NCBI RefSeq assembly: GCF_020283565.1
Contig: NC_060064.1
Coordinates: forward strand, 19,364,337 to 19,428,336
Direction of reading: 5' to 3'
Source: Trifolium pratense
Taxonomy: Eukaryota; Streptophyta; Magnoliopsida; Fabales; Fabaceae
Length of the DNA stretch: 64,000 nucleotides
Part shown: piece after piece, positions 48,508 to 59,480 of the stretch
How positions within the stretch are numbered: the first letter of the stretch is position 1
Layout of the letters: every line of letters starts with the position of its first letter
Notes under the pieces: generated by a model
The model's database searches: none
Seen by the model: the letters and a program-made list of their open reading frames with translations, nothing else
What the model was told of the DNA's origin: nothing
Translations under genes and position numbers: made by a program

Positions 48508-49934
48508 CTAATACACGCTGCAACACAAGTAAAAATTAACAAGTGAATGTGAGATTAACAATCTTGGATTTCTAATTTAAATTTAAACATGTATGCATCT
48601 TCACATAGTAGGATATAATAAGAATAAAGGAAATAAGAAAAATATAAGTGAATAAATAATTGAAAATTTTATAATTTATTAAAAATTAGTTCAGTAAGTG
48701 TAATTTTATTAACATATATAGGGTCATCATATAAATTTTAGCCATTAGCTAAACAAATAGAATAAATAATTGGATACCTAGTAATACTGGGAAACAGATT
48801 TACTGCTCTTACAGCAGGACGCTGTAATCAATCTCAGTTGTCCGATCTAAAATTAACTGTTGAGATTATTTTAATATAAAAAACACAATTTTCAATCTTA
48901 CCCAACCAATCTGATATCAACGGTCTAGATCGAAAATTGCATATATCTTTGTTGATATTTTACTATAGGCAATCTATATCCGGTAGTATAGGTTTAATTG
49001 AAATTGCAAAATAGACCCCGAAGATATTAAGCATTGTGAAAAGCTATTAGCAGAGCTTCCACAATTGCTACAAGACATGTATGAACCATTAAGAATGAAG
49101 GGCTATTCATCCCGCTGCTTGAACTTTGTGTTGTGTTGGAACTATCATCGAAACTTGATCTTCTTCTCTTTAGAATTCTCCTTTTCTTAAAGTTTTTCCC
49201 GTCGAACAAGAACGGTTCCAATCCTCCCGTTTTTCTCTGACCCGCTGTTTCAAATAGCGTTTTATTGTCCGTTGCCACCCTGAGCCACAAAGGAGGCTCA
49301 CCGTTGCAATTTCAATCGCTTTTTATATTATTTTATATTTATTACCTAATATAACCGTTAAGTTTATCGAAAACTTTGAACAATATCAACTAGTTTATTT
49401 ATTATCGAAACTAAATTTATCCTCTATCAGCTAACTTATTTGTCGTCAACTCATTTTTATCGTATCAAAACGCATGTTAAAGTTACGTTAATTTGATTAT
49501 GTAATGCACTTTATTAATGTTTACTAATGAATTCGACAACTAATCACGTAATAATTAGTAAAGATATTGTACCTTTGGCAATTCATGCCGATATGGAAAT
49601 TGAAGGGCAAGTGAATTCCGCAACCTTCAGGAATATGTGCAAAAGCGGTACCATTGATATTAGGGAGTTTACCGGCAGCATCGAGAATACAATGGCAAGC
49701 ATCGACGGTATCTTTATGATTACTCATGATCATGTTTCTAACGTTCAAAGCTTCGAAACAACAATCTTTTGGTACACAAGTTCCACCATTTATTGAATAC
49801 TCTCTGCATGCATCAAAAGCACGTTTCAAATCACAACAAGTAAGTGCCGTAGATCGCAATGGTGCACACATTAATGCTATGCATATTATGAGTGCAATGT
49901 TATTGTATTTCATAACCTTTGAGCTAGCCATCAT
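48508..49934 (-). CDS. Divergent type-I nsLTP-like protein E
   Basis: Exons 49573-49934 and 48508-48517; exon 2 (CGTGTATTAG, after ttgcag) completes S-V-Y-stop, giving 123 residues. Two ATGs in tandem start it (MMASS). Signal peptide runs to about residue 30 (ends RSTA). Pattern is C-X9-C-X14-CC-X20-CXC-X22-C-X13-C, with two extra cysteines: one right after Cys1 (TCCDL) and one in the segment before CC (GGTCVPKD), possibly forming an extra bridge. The T/SxxDR pentapeptide is lost (HKDTVDA); LPFNFH replaces PYxIS. The shared phase-2 intron position and tiny last exon place it in this family despite divergence. No clear TATA was found upstream. The 1055-bp intron also holds an unexplained open frame (49027-49290). 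Confidence 0.82.
48780..48960. repeat. Possible dispersed repeat in nsLTP-E intron
   Basis: 'gctcttacagcaggacgctg' and 'atctcagttgtccgatctaa' resemble a known style of legume non-autonomous element, but paired ends were not established. Confidence 0.3.
49027..49290 (-). other. Unexplained 87-codon open frame in nsLTP-E intron
   Basis: From M at 49290 the frame is basic in the middle (KNFKKRRILKRRRSS), then Ser/Thr-rich (DDSSNTTQSSSSGMNS), then hydrophobic at the end (FLMVHTCLVAIVEALLIAFH). That layout resembles a GPI-anchor signal. The frame lies on the same strand as nsLTP-E, but a splice from exon 1 (phase 2) to the acceptor-like site near 49291-49297 does not enter this frame. I recognise no family. 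It could be captured gene sequence in a transposon or chance. Confidence 0.25.
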
Positions 49935-49944
49935 TTACAATTAA

Positions 49945-51440
49945 AAAATTATTAAGATCTTGAAGGGATGATGATGGCTAGCAAATTTAATTGAAAATTG
50001 GTATGCAATGAATCAATTAATTAAAGATGTTTATGGATATTTTGATGTTATTTTGATGTCTTTTGTAGTTGTTGTTTTGGTTCATGAAAATCGGTAAACC
50101 ATAGATATTGATGGTCAATATGATTCATTAGGTGTTTCTTTTGTCTATATTTTGAGGTGTGACAAATATGCTATAGAGATCATGCCTTCACATCTGGTAT
50201 CCCAAATTAACCATGGTGCTGTCATACCATAATAAGACTATTTCAAAAATATATGTGTGTGTAATACTAAGTTTTGATGAAACTTTTTTATTTAATTTTC
50301 TTTTATTTAAACAATTATACTTTATAGAGGTGAGATAGGTAGTTCAATTGGTTTAAATTAAGCGTTAAAAGTGTTAAGGTATAAAAGGATACAAGTTCCG
50401 GTAAAGGACATAAATACTAATGATTAATTAATGATTTTGGCCGATTAAAAAACAATTTTATTTATAATTTTATTATTTTTTAATTATCTAATCATTGCAT
50501 ATTTTTTTTCTGACAATGACGCTTAATTCATTTCATTAATAAAATAGTTCTCAATATAACGAGGAATCGACTCGAAAATACGCCAACTTTTCATAGAGTT
50601 ATTAGGATTCAACATATTCGCTCGTCGTTTTACAAATTTGACCTCAAAGGATTCAACAATAATAATGACTTAATGTGGAAAAATAGCATACTAAACTAAG
50701 ATATTCTGTTTTGCACTAAGATATTCTCTCGGAAACCAGAGTTAATAAAAGAATGGCATGTTTTGCACTATTATAGGGATTCGACTCCTTAAACGGACTG
50801 GAAAACAATTTACAATATCATCCTCCAGCCATAGAACTCAGGTATCCTATCATAATATTCTGTTTTTTAGATGAAATCCTATCATAATATTCTTGATAAA
50901 ATGCTACGAGAACTCAAATATAGCACTCACTTAATAAAATATAGAATAATCAATAAATAAAATATGAAGTATAAGTGACCAAGTTGCCACAAAAGGACAA
51001 GATAATAAGATAAGATTAGAAATTAAAAGTGGTGAATATAAATTTGGAGTGTCACTATTTGCAACAACAAAATAATAGTGAAATCTGAGAACAAAAGGTT
51101 AAATCTGACCTTAGGTATCAAGACCGCACTATTGTCCAAAAAAGATGCATATTTTGTCTTGATGTTTCTTTTCTTTTTGTCTTTGATTATTCTTTTCAAA
51201 AGATAACGTGGATAATTAGAAGCCACGACTTTTACAACAAAAAAATAGAAGCCACAAAAATAGAAGCCAAATTTTGTTTGTCAATATTTCTTTTAATTGC
51301 TAAAGGAATATGCTAACATTCTATTAGCAATTGAGCATAACATTAACAATGGGACCAAGTTTACTCAATTGAAAAATTATGTAAACAAGGAACTGAAAGT
51401 CTGAAACTAACTATATAAAGATAAAAACCATCTAATACCC
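49945..51440. other. AT-rich spacer between nsLTP-E and kinase
   Basis: No gene supported. 50330-50460 has a weak SINE-like start ('gataggtagttcaattggtt') without a readable B box. Several 'agatattctgttttgcacta'-like phrases (50699-50720, 50755) are local repeats. Confidence 0.35.
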
Positions 51441-51442
51441 CG

Positions 51443-51552
51443 TGAGCATGACTCGGTTGGTAGAGACGTTGTAATATATAGGGACTGAGATTCGAATCCA
51501 CCGAATGCAGCAGTAGCGCAATATACGTTGCTGTCATTTTTTAACTAATGAA
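51443..51552 (+). repeat. tRNA-derived SINE
   Basis: A-box-like GACTCGGTTGGTAGAGAC at about 51450-51467 and B-box-like GAGATTCGAATCC at about 51487-51499, followed by 'cagcagtagcgcaatatacg' and a T-rich end. The tRNA-like head is clear; the target duplication is not. Confidence 0.6.
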
Positions 51553-51871
51553 ACCAATCAAGCATAAGCTAACCTTTCAATACCCTTTGCATACACCAAC
51601 TTTACAACGAATTACTCGACACATTAAAAATAACATTTAATTCTCGACACATGAAATGCTAAACCAATGTGTTCCTTTACAACAAGTTCAATTAGATAGT
51701 GTAATGTAAACAATCCTTTTTGTTTTACCTTGCTTTTTCAAAAAGTCTATAAACAACATTCTATTCTTTTGTGGAAATTGTTACAACTTTCTGCTTAGAG
51801 GTTACTCAATGAATGTACTAAAATTTATATACTGTAGCAAAATGGAATGGTAAACGGTTTAGCACTTACTG

Positions 51872-54800
51872 TTAGTTTTTTATCCTTTTTGAAGTAAACA
51901 ACTGGCGAAGAAAAGCAAACTTTCCTTTGTTCCGGGCAGAAAACTCAGTAATGGTCCCATTACTCGTTGTTGCCGCCTCAGGCTCATTGTCGGGTTCTGG
52001 CAAGGGAGGAGATACTGGTGAGAGTGTGAAGAGAAACGCGTTGAGCATTCGGATGATCTGACTAAAGCTTGGTCTCATGTTCGGATCTTCAACCCAGCAT
52101 GATTGTATGATAAAAGCAAGATCAGGTGATATATCATCTGGAATTTTTGGCCTCTCTTGCTGCAATCTCAAATGCAAACCATTTCATGATTAACAAATAG
52201 AAACATTCTAATAACATCCAAAAAAACAGCTTTGAAAGTGTGCATACTAATATATTAAATTTAATCCTTCAACATGTATAACATGATTAAGGTAAGTGTT
52301 GGGTCTGATTCATGGTTAATCTTGTAAACTAAACAATAGTAGTATTTAAACGCAAGTTTCAAGCTAGACTTGGTAGGGAGGACCACGGTTCGATCCCCCG
52401 CAATTGCGATCAGGAGGGGGCTGGAACCAATCGATGCCAGAACTGACCCCCAAACCGGATTGAGCGGTCAAGTGGGCCGGATACTGGTGGTGAAAACCCA
52501 AAAAATAAACACAAGTTGCAAAGTATAACCCTAATCTTGATTTATAGAAAGGCACTGCAGCTACTCTGCAGTCAGAGACGTAGGCAAAATTGTATCAACA
52601 TTAAGGTAATAAGGTCTATTACAACTACCTTAGATCATGGTAGAGAAATTTGTATCAACATTTCTAACTTATAGCAAAAATATAACCAGCTGACTGATGA
52701 CTGATGAATAAGCAATCGGTAATTTCGAATTGAATACCTTGAAGGCAGCAGCATAAGCAGCCTGTAAATTAGACATTCCTTCAAAAGGCATCCGATTTGT
52801 TAGTAGCTCCCACAAAACAATTCCGAAGCTATACACATCAACCTTGTTGTTATAGTGCTTTTTCTCTCCTTGACGCAATGTTACAGTACTGTACAACTGC
52901 AAAAACATGAACTGTCAATAGAAATTCTACAGATACAAAGTATTGTCAAGAAATCTAAAATTCATTTTTAATGCAAAGAAGTCAGTGGCCTAGAGTGTCC
53001 TAAATTTGTATTGCATAAATTACAGGATACAAGAATTTACTAATGATACATTATAAAGTGCGATCATCATTGAACCCTCCGGAGCACATTTTTCGATAGT
53101 TGTCAATGAAAAATTAAAATCGCGTTCCAAAAAGACGGCATACCTCTGGTGCCATCCATCGGTATGTTCCTGTTTCTGCAGTCATCATTTCGGTCACCGA
53201 TTCTTCTCTTGCAAGACCAAAATCTGCAAGTTTTACAGACTTCTGATTTGCTGTAAGCAACAGATTGTCTGCATTGTGACAGTTTCAAAAACATATCACT
53301 TATTAAGTTTAGAACTCCTCGGTATATACCTTAAATTAATATTCTACCATTAATGCAAAAAGCTAATGCCATGAAATCAATAACAAAACATTTACATAAA
53401 ATTTATCTCGTGTTCATAATAAATTTCTACTACATATCATAGGAATACCAGGTTTTAGATCTCTATGGATGATCCCGTTAGCATGAAGCCAATCCATCGC
53501 TCGAGCAATATCAAGGGCAAAGTTTATAGCCACGTGAATGTCTAATGGATTAGGACGGATACTCGTCAAGTATTTTCGCAGTGACATCCCAGGTAATAGC
53601 TCTGTAACTATCACCATTAGAGGATCCTTACATGCTCCGATAAACTGCAAAATAATAACCAGAAGAAAATAAAAATCAACTTAATGATATCATTATCTTC
53701 TATCAGAGGAAACCAACAATCACATGCTAGCACAAAGGACAATACAGTGAATACACTATAGCATACTTCACATAGATACATATGCTTTGATGGCATTTAC
53801 TACCTTTACAAGATTGTCATGGTGGACACGAGACATCATATTAACTTCCCGTGCAAAACGATTTTCAAGCGAAGCTCTTTCTTCTGAGGTGCTCCCACGC
53901 TGCAGAACTTTGATAGCAACAATTTGATCTACATATCTGGTAAATCATTAAGTCAGTTATAATCAATCAACAGCATATAAATGACCTTATTATTGTAGAA
54001 CCAAGACATGTCAAATCAGTAGAAAACAGAAACCCCACACTCAAATAGTGAAACTTGGGACATCTTTTTTTTGTTTTTAACCCTTTGGATCTCAGGGTAA
54101 AAAGGGCCCTAGTAAGGTAAGTAAAGTCTGGCCAAGGATAACCAAGACATTGGATTCAAGTGGTTAATGAGCTCCCCCTAAGACGAATCGTTCGGGAGAA
54201 CCCGAGTTCGATTCGTGGTAAGAACAATTCTTGGTCAGGCTTTACTTACCTCGCGGCTGAACTCTGGATTACCGGAGCCCATTTCCCTTGGGAACCAAAG
54301 GGTTAACGCCAAAAAAAGTCTGGCCAAGGATTGTTCCAGCCAAGACTCAAACTCGGGTTTTCTCGAACTATTTGTCCTTAGCTAGAGCTCATTAACCACT
54401 TAAGCTCATGCCCCTTGGTTGAAATTTGTGACATCTAGTTATTCACGTCTTGAACAAACAACCACTCACTCACACAGTCATTACACAACACAACAACAAA
54501 ACAGAACCAATTTTTAACTGAAATATTAACCATAATAACAAACATTGACTTCTAATTTAGCATTCATCCAAAACACCAAAATAGAGAAATTTCTCTAACT
54601 AATGAGGCAAATATTAACATCATTATGAAAACTATATTATATAAAAATATTCCCATAAAAAAAAAATCCAAAATATGATATCATACATCCAAGGCTTTAC
54701 CACTAACCTTCCTTGATAAACTTTTCCATGAGCTCCTTCACCAATTTTGGAACCAATAAAGAGCAATTTAGGGTCAACTAGAAGATTCTCATCAATTGTA

Positions 54801-54895
54801 AACTGTGTAGTACTTGTTAATGACCCATTTGTCCCCAACACTGATTTTTCACATTCCCTCTCTTCCACTTCAATGTTCCTGTTTCTGAAACTCAT
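51872..54895 (-). CDS. Raf-like protein kinase (ATN1-like, dual-specificity type)
   Basis: Six exons: 54708-54895, 53804-53936, 53449-53644, 53144-53268, 52738-52896, 51872-52159. Phases agree and the sum is 1089 nt (362 residues). The kinase domain follows a 40-residue leader: glycine loop [12 protein letters not shown] (51-62), Lys71 in VAIK, HRDLKP (167-172), DFG (188-190), and GTYRWMAPE (206-214) of the Raf/tyrosine-kinase-like type. [19 protein letters not shown] and [14 protein letters not shown] are strongly conserved with Arabidopsis ATN1 and its relatives (from memory), placing it in that plant Raf-like subgroup. It phosphorylates Ser/Thr, possibly Tyr; substrate unknown. The C-tail (residues 300-362) is short and ends in a basic FTSKRIKN. 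All catalytic residues I looked for are present. Introns 1 and 5 carry SINEs. Confidence 0.95.
52368..52505 (+). mobile_element. SINE-family repeat in kinase intron 5
   Basis: 'acttggtagggaggaccacg' then B-box-like GGTTCGATCCCCCGC, 'gatcaggagggggctggaac', 'gatgccagaactgaccccca' and 'actggtggtgaaaaccc', with an A-rich end. Same family as 1712-1850 and 37590-37740. Confidence 0.65.
54066..54421 (-). mobile_element. SINE interrupted by a second SINE (outer element)
   Basis: Minus-strand SINE: head 'caaccaaggggcatgagctt' at 54421, 'aagtggttaatgagctc' box A region, 'cccgagtttgagtcttgg' box B region, body 'ccttggccagactttactta', tail 'ccctttgg...ttaaaaac' plus A-run ending at 54066. A 15-bp target duplication flanks it with two differences ('aaacttgggacatct' 54051-54065; 'aaatttgtgacatct' 54422-54436). 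It is split by the element at 54140-54314. Confidence 0.9.
54140..54314 (+). mobile_element. Inner SINE inserted into the outer SINE
   Basis: Plus-strand copy of the same family: 'aaccaagacattggattcaa', 'gtggttaatgagctc', B box GAGTTCGATTCG, body 'ttcttggtcaggctttactt', end 'aaagggttaacgcc' and an A-run. The duplication 'aaagtctggccaaggat' is perfect for 17 bp (54123-54139 and 54315-54331) and lies within the outer SINE's body, which fixes the order of events. Confidence 0.92.
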
Positions 54896-55560
54896 TCTGC
54901 AACAACCTTAAACTATACCCCAATTCCTCATTTCAATTGTTACCCACAAAATTTTTTGACAAAACAAAAACAAAACTTGTTTTCTACAAATGAAACCCCA
55001 AAAGCATCTTAGAGCTATAACTTGTTCAAAATTCAAACTTTACCAACCAAAGACAATAATAATAAATAAATAAATAAAATAAAAACGCAAACTTTATTAT
55101 TAATAAATATTATTACATCATCATAGATAAACATTAAAATAATCCATAATAAATTTCTTCTTTCTCCTACCCTGAAAAGTAGCTTGCATATGTCCCTTGT
55201 TTCAAACTCTTCAGTTACAAGCACAAAGACCTTTCGGTGCAGTTCATCTAAAGAAACAAAACAATAATATTATAAAATATTAAAAAATAAAAAAAGTATC
55301 TTACTAAAGAATATTAATTAATAAATATATAAATAAATAAATAAATTTCCTAGAAATTTGGCAGTTGAAAAATGAAAAAAAAAAAAAAAAAAAAATACAA
55401 ACCATAGAGTTAGTTACATAAGTTTCTTGAAGGTGATGAATTTGTAACATAGAAGAGATGAAATTTGAAGAATAAATTTGGATGGAGAAGATTGATTGAA
55501 GAAGAAAAAGAAGATATTCTATGGAGTATAATATAATGTTCTTTTATGTTATGGGTGCGT
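54896..55560 (-). other. 5' UTR of the kinase gene with two probable introns
   Basis: The ATG at 54895 sits one base after an acceptor (ttgcag|A, 54897). A good upstream exon is 55171-55247 (acceptor tttag, donor gtaggag). A further donor at 55401-55402 (ATG|gtttgt) ends a first exon starting somewhere near 55500. An upstream frame beginning at about 55452 (ATG TTA CAA...) would cross this splice and stop after 26 codons inside the second exon. Expression evidence is needed to confirm. Confidence 0.45.
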
Positions 55561-56454
55561 GCGTGTGGACTAATAATGGTAATGTGCGTGAGGGAAAAAA
55601 AGAAAAAGAAAAAGAAAAAAGAAAGTGAAAGCGAATGAAAAGGAGACACGTGGAGAACATTGAAAAAAGAAAAGAGATGGTTTTTGGCGGACGCGGCAGC
55701 CTCAGATATTGGGTTTGGGTTTTTGTTTGGTTGATGTTTTTGGATATGTATGATTTGATTTTGGGGCACTATGTACGGACATGTATCACCGTTTTCTCTC
55801 TCTTCTCTTTCTATTTTTCCTCGTGACAAATATGTAGTAAATTATTATTTTTTATATAATAAATTAATAATAAATAATTATAATTATATTGAAATAATAC
55901 ATATAATTTTTACCCAAAATATGATTTTGGTATTTCAACATCAAGTCCACAATATTGCATTTTTTAGATATTGTCTGCTTTGCCTTTTGGTGGCTGCTGA
56001 GGTTTTGATGGTTATCGTCGGTGGCTGAGGTAGTGATGTGATGTAGGGTGGCTCATCGTCTGTGTTTTGATGGTGTTTGTGGCTCATCAGCTACTGATGA
56101 TGTTGTTTTCTTCATCTTCTTAAGGGTGGTATGTAAATCTCCAAGAACCTCTTCTTTTTTGGGTTGAGGTTCGGTTTTAGTGGATGTTGGTGTTAAGAGG
56201 GGTGGTGGTGTGAAGGAAGTGGTGGCTGTGACGGTTCTGAGATGGAGGTGATGTGGGGGTGTTGTGGCGAGGTGTTGACATGGAGGTGTTGGATATGCGC
56301 CGCTGGTGTGTGGTTGATGTTGTGTCTAATTAATTGGCTTTCTTCGATACGTGATTTTCTTAGCGGTTAAAAATCTGTTGAGATTTGTAGGATTCTTTTT
56401 TGAGTCTCAGATGGTGTTTCCAAACCTGCTGAGATTTGCAAGTTTCTTTGTATC
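55561..56454. other. Kinase promoter side and unassigned spacer
   Basis: Contains a run of 'gaaaaaga' repeats (55594-55620) and AT-rich DNA. 55980-56300 is G-rich on the plus strand ('ggtggctgctgaggttttga', 'ggtggtggtgtgaagg') but no frame stays open with a recognisable domain. No clear TATA assigned. Confidence 0.3.
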
Positions 56455-56459
56455 TGGTA

Positions 56460-57566
56460 TGTTGGAACAAAATTGGTTCTAAAGCCCCGAATTTTAAATC
56501 TATAAGTTTTGATGATAACAATAAGTATTAAATGAACAATCGGAAGCACTAACATTTTAAACTAGTGTGCATATTTATTATAAGTAAATTCTGATAACCT
56601 TAAGTTCTAAAGAAAACAAACATGCTCTGAGAAAGGATTCAGAAGCAAGGATGATCTGAGAGACCTTTGGCTCTGAAGCAATAGTACTTCAGAAGCTAGA
56701 AGTCTTCAGAATGTTTAGTTCTCTGTGCAATGATAAGTTGCTTTCATGACAGTCAAATTCAGAGAACGTTGGAGCCAAGTTAAAAGGATCTTACTTGGAT
56801 ATGGTATAAGGAATTCAAAATGGATAATCAAGCTTATCAACCTTATTCCAATGATGGTTGAGCGTTGAGTCAAACTGTGAAAGTTTCTCTGTTTAGTATA
56901 AACACTTCATGGAGTGACAAAGTAGAGGAAATTCACTATCACTTTGGTATGACATGTTGTTTTCATCTTCAGACTGCTCAGTCAAACTTAGCTGGCTACC
57001 TGATCCTTGCACAACGATCATCTTCACATGGAGCGTACTACTTGACTATATAAACAACACTCCAATTGAAAAGATCCTTTGACGAATACATTATCTATCC
57101 TTTGAACACTCACTTCGATATTACAAGCACTTAACCTCTGAACCTTTGAATCTCATTCATATCAAAAATACTTTGAAGTCTGTATCTACTCATTGTATTT
57201 TAGCTCTAAGGTTTCATTAGTGCTTTGTATTATCACAACAAACTTTATTTATTCTTAAGTTTGAGAAGTCTCTTGTTGTGTGCTTGAGCATTGTGTAGAA
57301 GTCTCTTGTTGTGTGCTTGAGCATTTGTAATCTTGTCTGATTATAGTGGAAATCCCTTGGAAGTGCAAAGGGACTGGACTACTCTCGATTTGTGAGAGGA
57401 ACCAGGATAAAATTGCTTGTGTCTTTTCTCTCTCTCTCTGATCTCTTTAATATTGTGTTTGTCTTGTGTTATCCGCTGCTATCTTGAACAAAGCTTAAAC
57501 TTCGAAAAAAATTTAGTTTACCTCAAAACACAATTCAACCCCCCTTCTTGTGTTTTCACACCTTCA
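56460..57566 (+). mobile_element. Solo LTR, SIRE/Maximus-like copia (1107 bp)
   Basis: Begins TGTTGGAACAAAATTGGTTC, ends CACACCTTCA. TGGTA is duplicated at 56455-56459 and 57567-57571, so the ends are firm. It holds duplicated 'gaagtctcttgttgtgtgct' (57265, 57299) and a leader-like CT-rich tract. The text 'aattcaaccccccttcttgtg'-type near the end is typical of SIRE-like LTRs. No PBS or pol adjoins. The same LTR family supplies 30838-31335. Confidence 0.88.
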
Positions 57567-57739
57567 TGGTAGACCGCTTCCGCATTGGTGTTGACTGTTT
57601 GGAGATGAACTGCGAGCTGTGACTTATTTGCCTAAATTTTCACTCTACCATTGCTCCATCAATTTTTGGATTCTGATGGGCCGTTCACTTTTGATTCGAG
57701 ACTATAGGTCTCCATCAACCTGTTGTTCTTGAATACATG

Positions 57740-58430
57740 CATATGCCTTTTTTCAATGAGTTGTACGGGCTGGGTAAAAAGCCGCCCAAAAATTAGAGAT
57801 TTGGGCGGTTTATAATGGGTCGCGGGTTAGCGGGTTGAAAAATTCGGTTTAGACTGTGTTGTTACGGGTGAGTTCGTGTAGAGAAAATTGAACCGACGAT
57901 ACCCGAAATTCGCCCGCATGAGTAAATCAAAACGCCGAATCTAAGCTCTTCTCACGTCTCCTCTTCACACTTTCTCACTTCACCTCAAACCCACGGAGAC
58001 TAAAACATTTTGAAACCCAAAACTTGATCAGTTTTCATCTTGTTTGTTTAACTTCATTGACATCAAAGGTTATATTTTAATTTTATTTGAGATTTTAATT
58101 TTTTTTTTCTTACTTTTTACGTCGATTTAGGGTTTTTAAGACTTTCCTTTTGTGTTTGTTTCATAATTCTCTCATGTCTGGTTCCATATTTTCTGGATAT
58201 AATATCCAAATTTTAGGTTTGTTATTGTTTTTATTTTATTTTATTTTATTTTATTTTATTATGTCTAACTGCTTCAAACCGCCCGACAACCCGCTTAAAC
58301 CGCAAACTCAAACCCGTAAAAACCGTTCTTCGTTTTACGGGTGCATTGGGCCTTATTTTTCAACTCTGCGGTTTAGACCGTGTGACAACTTTGGGCCTGA
58401 ATCGCCTATATCCGCCCACTGTCCACCCTT
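57740..58430. mobile_element. hAT-derived sequence with 'gcgggt/acccgc' repeats
   Basis: Subterminal-like motifs in both orientations ('ttgggcggtttataatgggt' near 57800; 'caaaccgcccgacaacccgc' near 58276). The right end 'cgcccactgtccacccttac' (58413-58432) reads inversely as GTAAGGGTGGACAGTGGGCG, a common hAT terminus. Its left terminus is not certain. A (TTTTA)n tract lies at 58225-58260. Confidence 0.5.
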
Positions 58431-58432
58431 AC

Positions 58433-58585
58433 TGGCAACAATTTTCCTTTCAATATCAACTGACATGCTATCTGCTAGAAAATCAGCATTCATCTTATTT
58501 TTCAACTTACTCTTGATAAATTTCATTGCTAAAAAAGATCTATCAGTTGTTGCTAGAAAAATCGGAAGAGACATGATAAGACGGA
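58433..58585 (-). pseudogene. hAT transposase dimerisation-domain relic
   Basis: MSLPIFLATTDRSFLAMKFI then KSKLKNKMNADFLADSMSVD and IERKIVA parallels the hAT C-terminal consensus LPVATATTERSFSAMK...LRNKM...L...IER. It ends where the hAT-like terminus begins (58432), as expected for the 3' end of a transposase gene inside its element. Upstream parts are absent. Confidence 0.65.
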
Positions 58586-59480
58586 GTAAATTTCAGACTT
58601 TTTAGTTATAACTAAGCATGAGCATAGTTCTTGAATAGTTGTTAAATTCTTCAATTCTTAGAACGCTAACAAATATAGTAGAAGTTGTCATTTCTTCAAC
58701 TTCAATTCTTGGAGTGTTACATGTTCAAATGTAGGAATTACATTTCTTCATCTCTTTCATTCTAATAAACTTTTCCTCTTGAAACAATGTCAATTTTTCT
58801 AATCTTCATCATTTTTTTTATGCGATGGTGACAAGTTCAATAAATCAATACCAACACAATCAAGAAATCAAGGAAATACACAGCAACACAATCAACAACA
58901 ATAAGAAATAATATTGAGAATCTTGTCTAAGAAGATAGAAACTGGGAGACGATAGAGAGAGACTCTAACCAACCGGCAAACGCAATGCGAGATCTTCGGA
59001 GAGACGAGTGAGATGTGGTCATCAATTTACATAAATAACAGTTTCTACAGTAATGATTTGCAGTGAATCACTTAGGCTGAGTTAAAATCCTCTCCATTTT
59101 CTATTATTTCCATTTTCTCCACACTTGGCCGGCAGTCCATAACCATCTCAAGACGAGCAAAATTCAATAATGAAATTAAGTTCAATGATAAAAGAGTTTA
59201 AACTTAATATGCTATGTTTTGATTTGTTTTTGTATAGCCTTTCAAGCATTTTTAACCTAATACAATGTTACAAATCCAGCCTTCCATATGAATTGTAATA
59301 TATTGAATATCAACATTTTCTGTTACTTACAACACATCCCTTGTCCTTGATAAAATCAACCCACTCCATTTCACGCCCACCTCCATCAAGAAAAGAAACG
59401 ACTGGTTCTTAGTTGTGTATGCATAATGCAAGAACAACTTCCCACTTCCAACTGACCTTGTTAATGACATTAGGTAAGCA
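58586..59480. other. Spacer 3' of the membrane-protein gene
   Basis: No gene supported. Presumably includes the 3' UTR of the gene ending at 59481. 58990-59060 and 59090-59160 are mixed-composition stretches without frames. Confidence 0.35.

Noticed and set aside
51450..51499. tRNA gene
   Set aside because: Boxes A and B are present but no acceptor stem or anticodon arm can be paired; it is a SINE head. The same reasoning applies at 26127, 36636, 54140 and 61814.
55410..55829. 139-codon minus-strand frame upstream of the kinase
   Set aside because: Low-complexity Phe/Ser/His composition in the promoter and 5' UTR; no domain.
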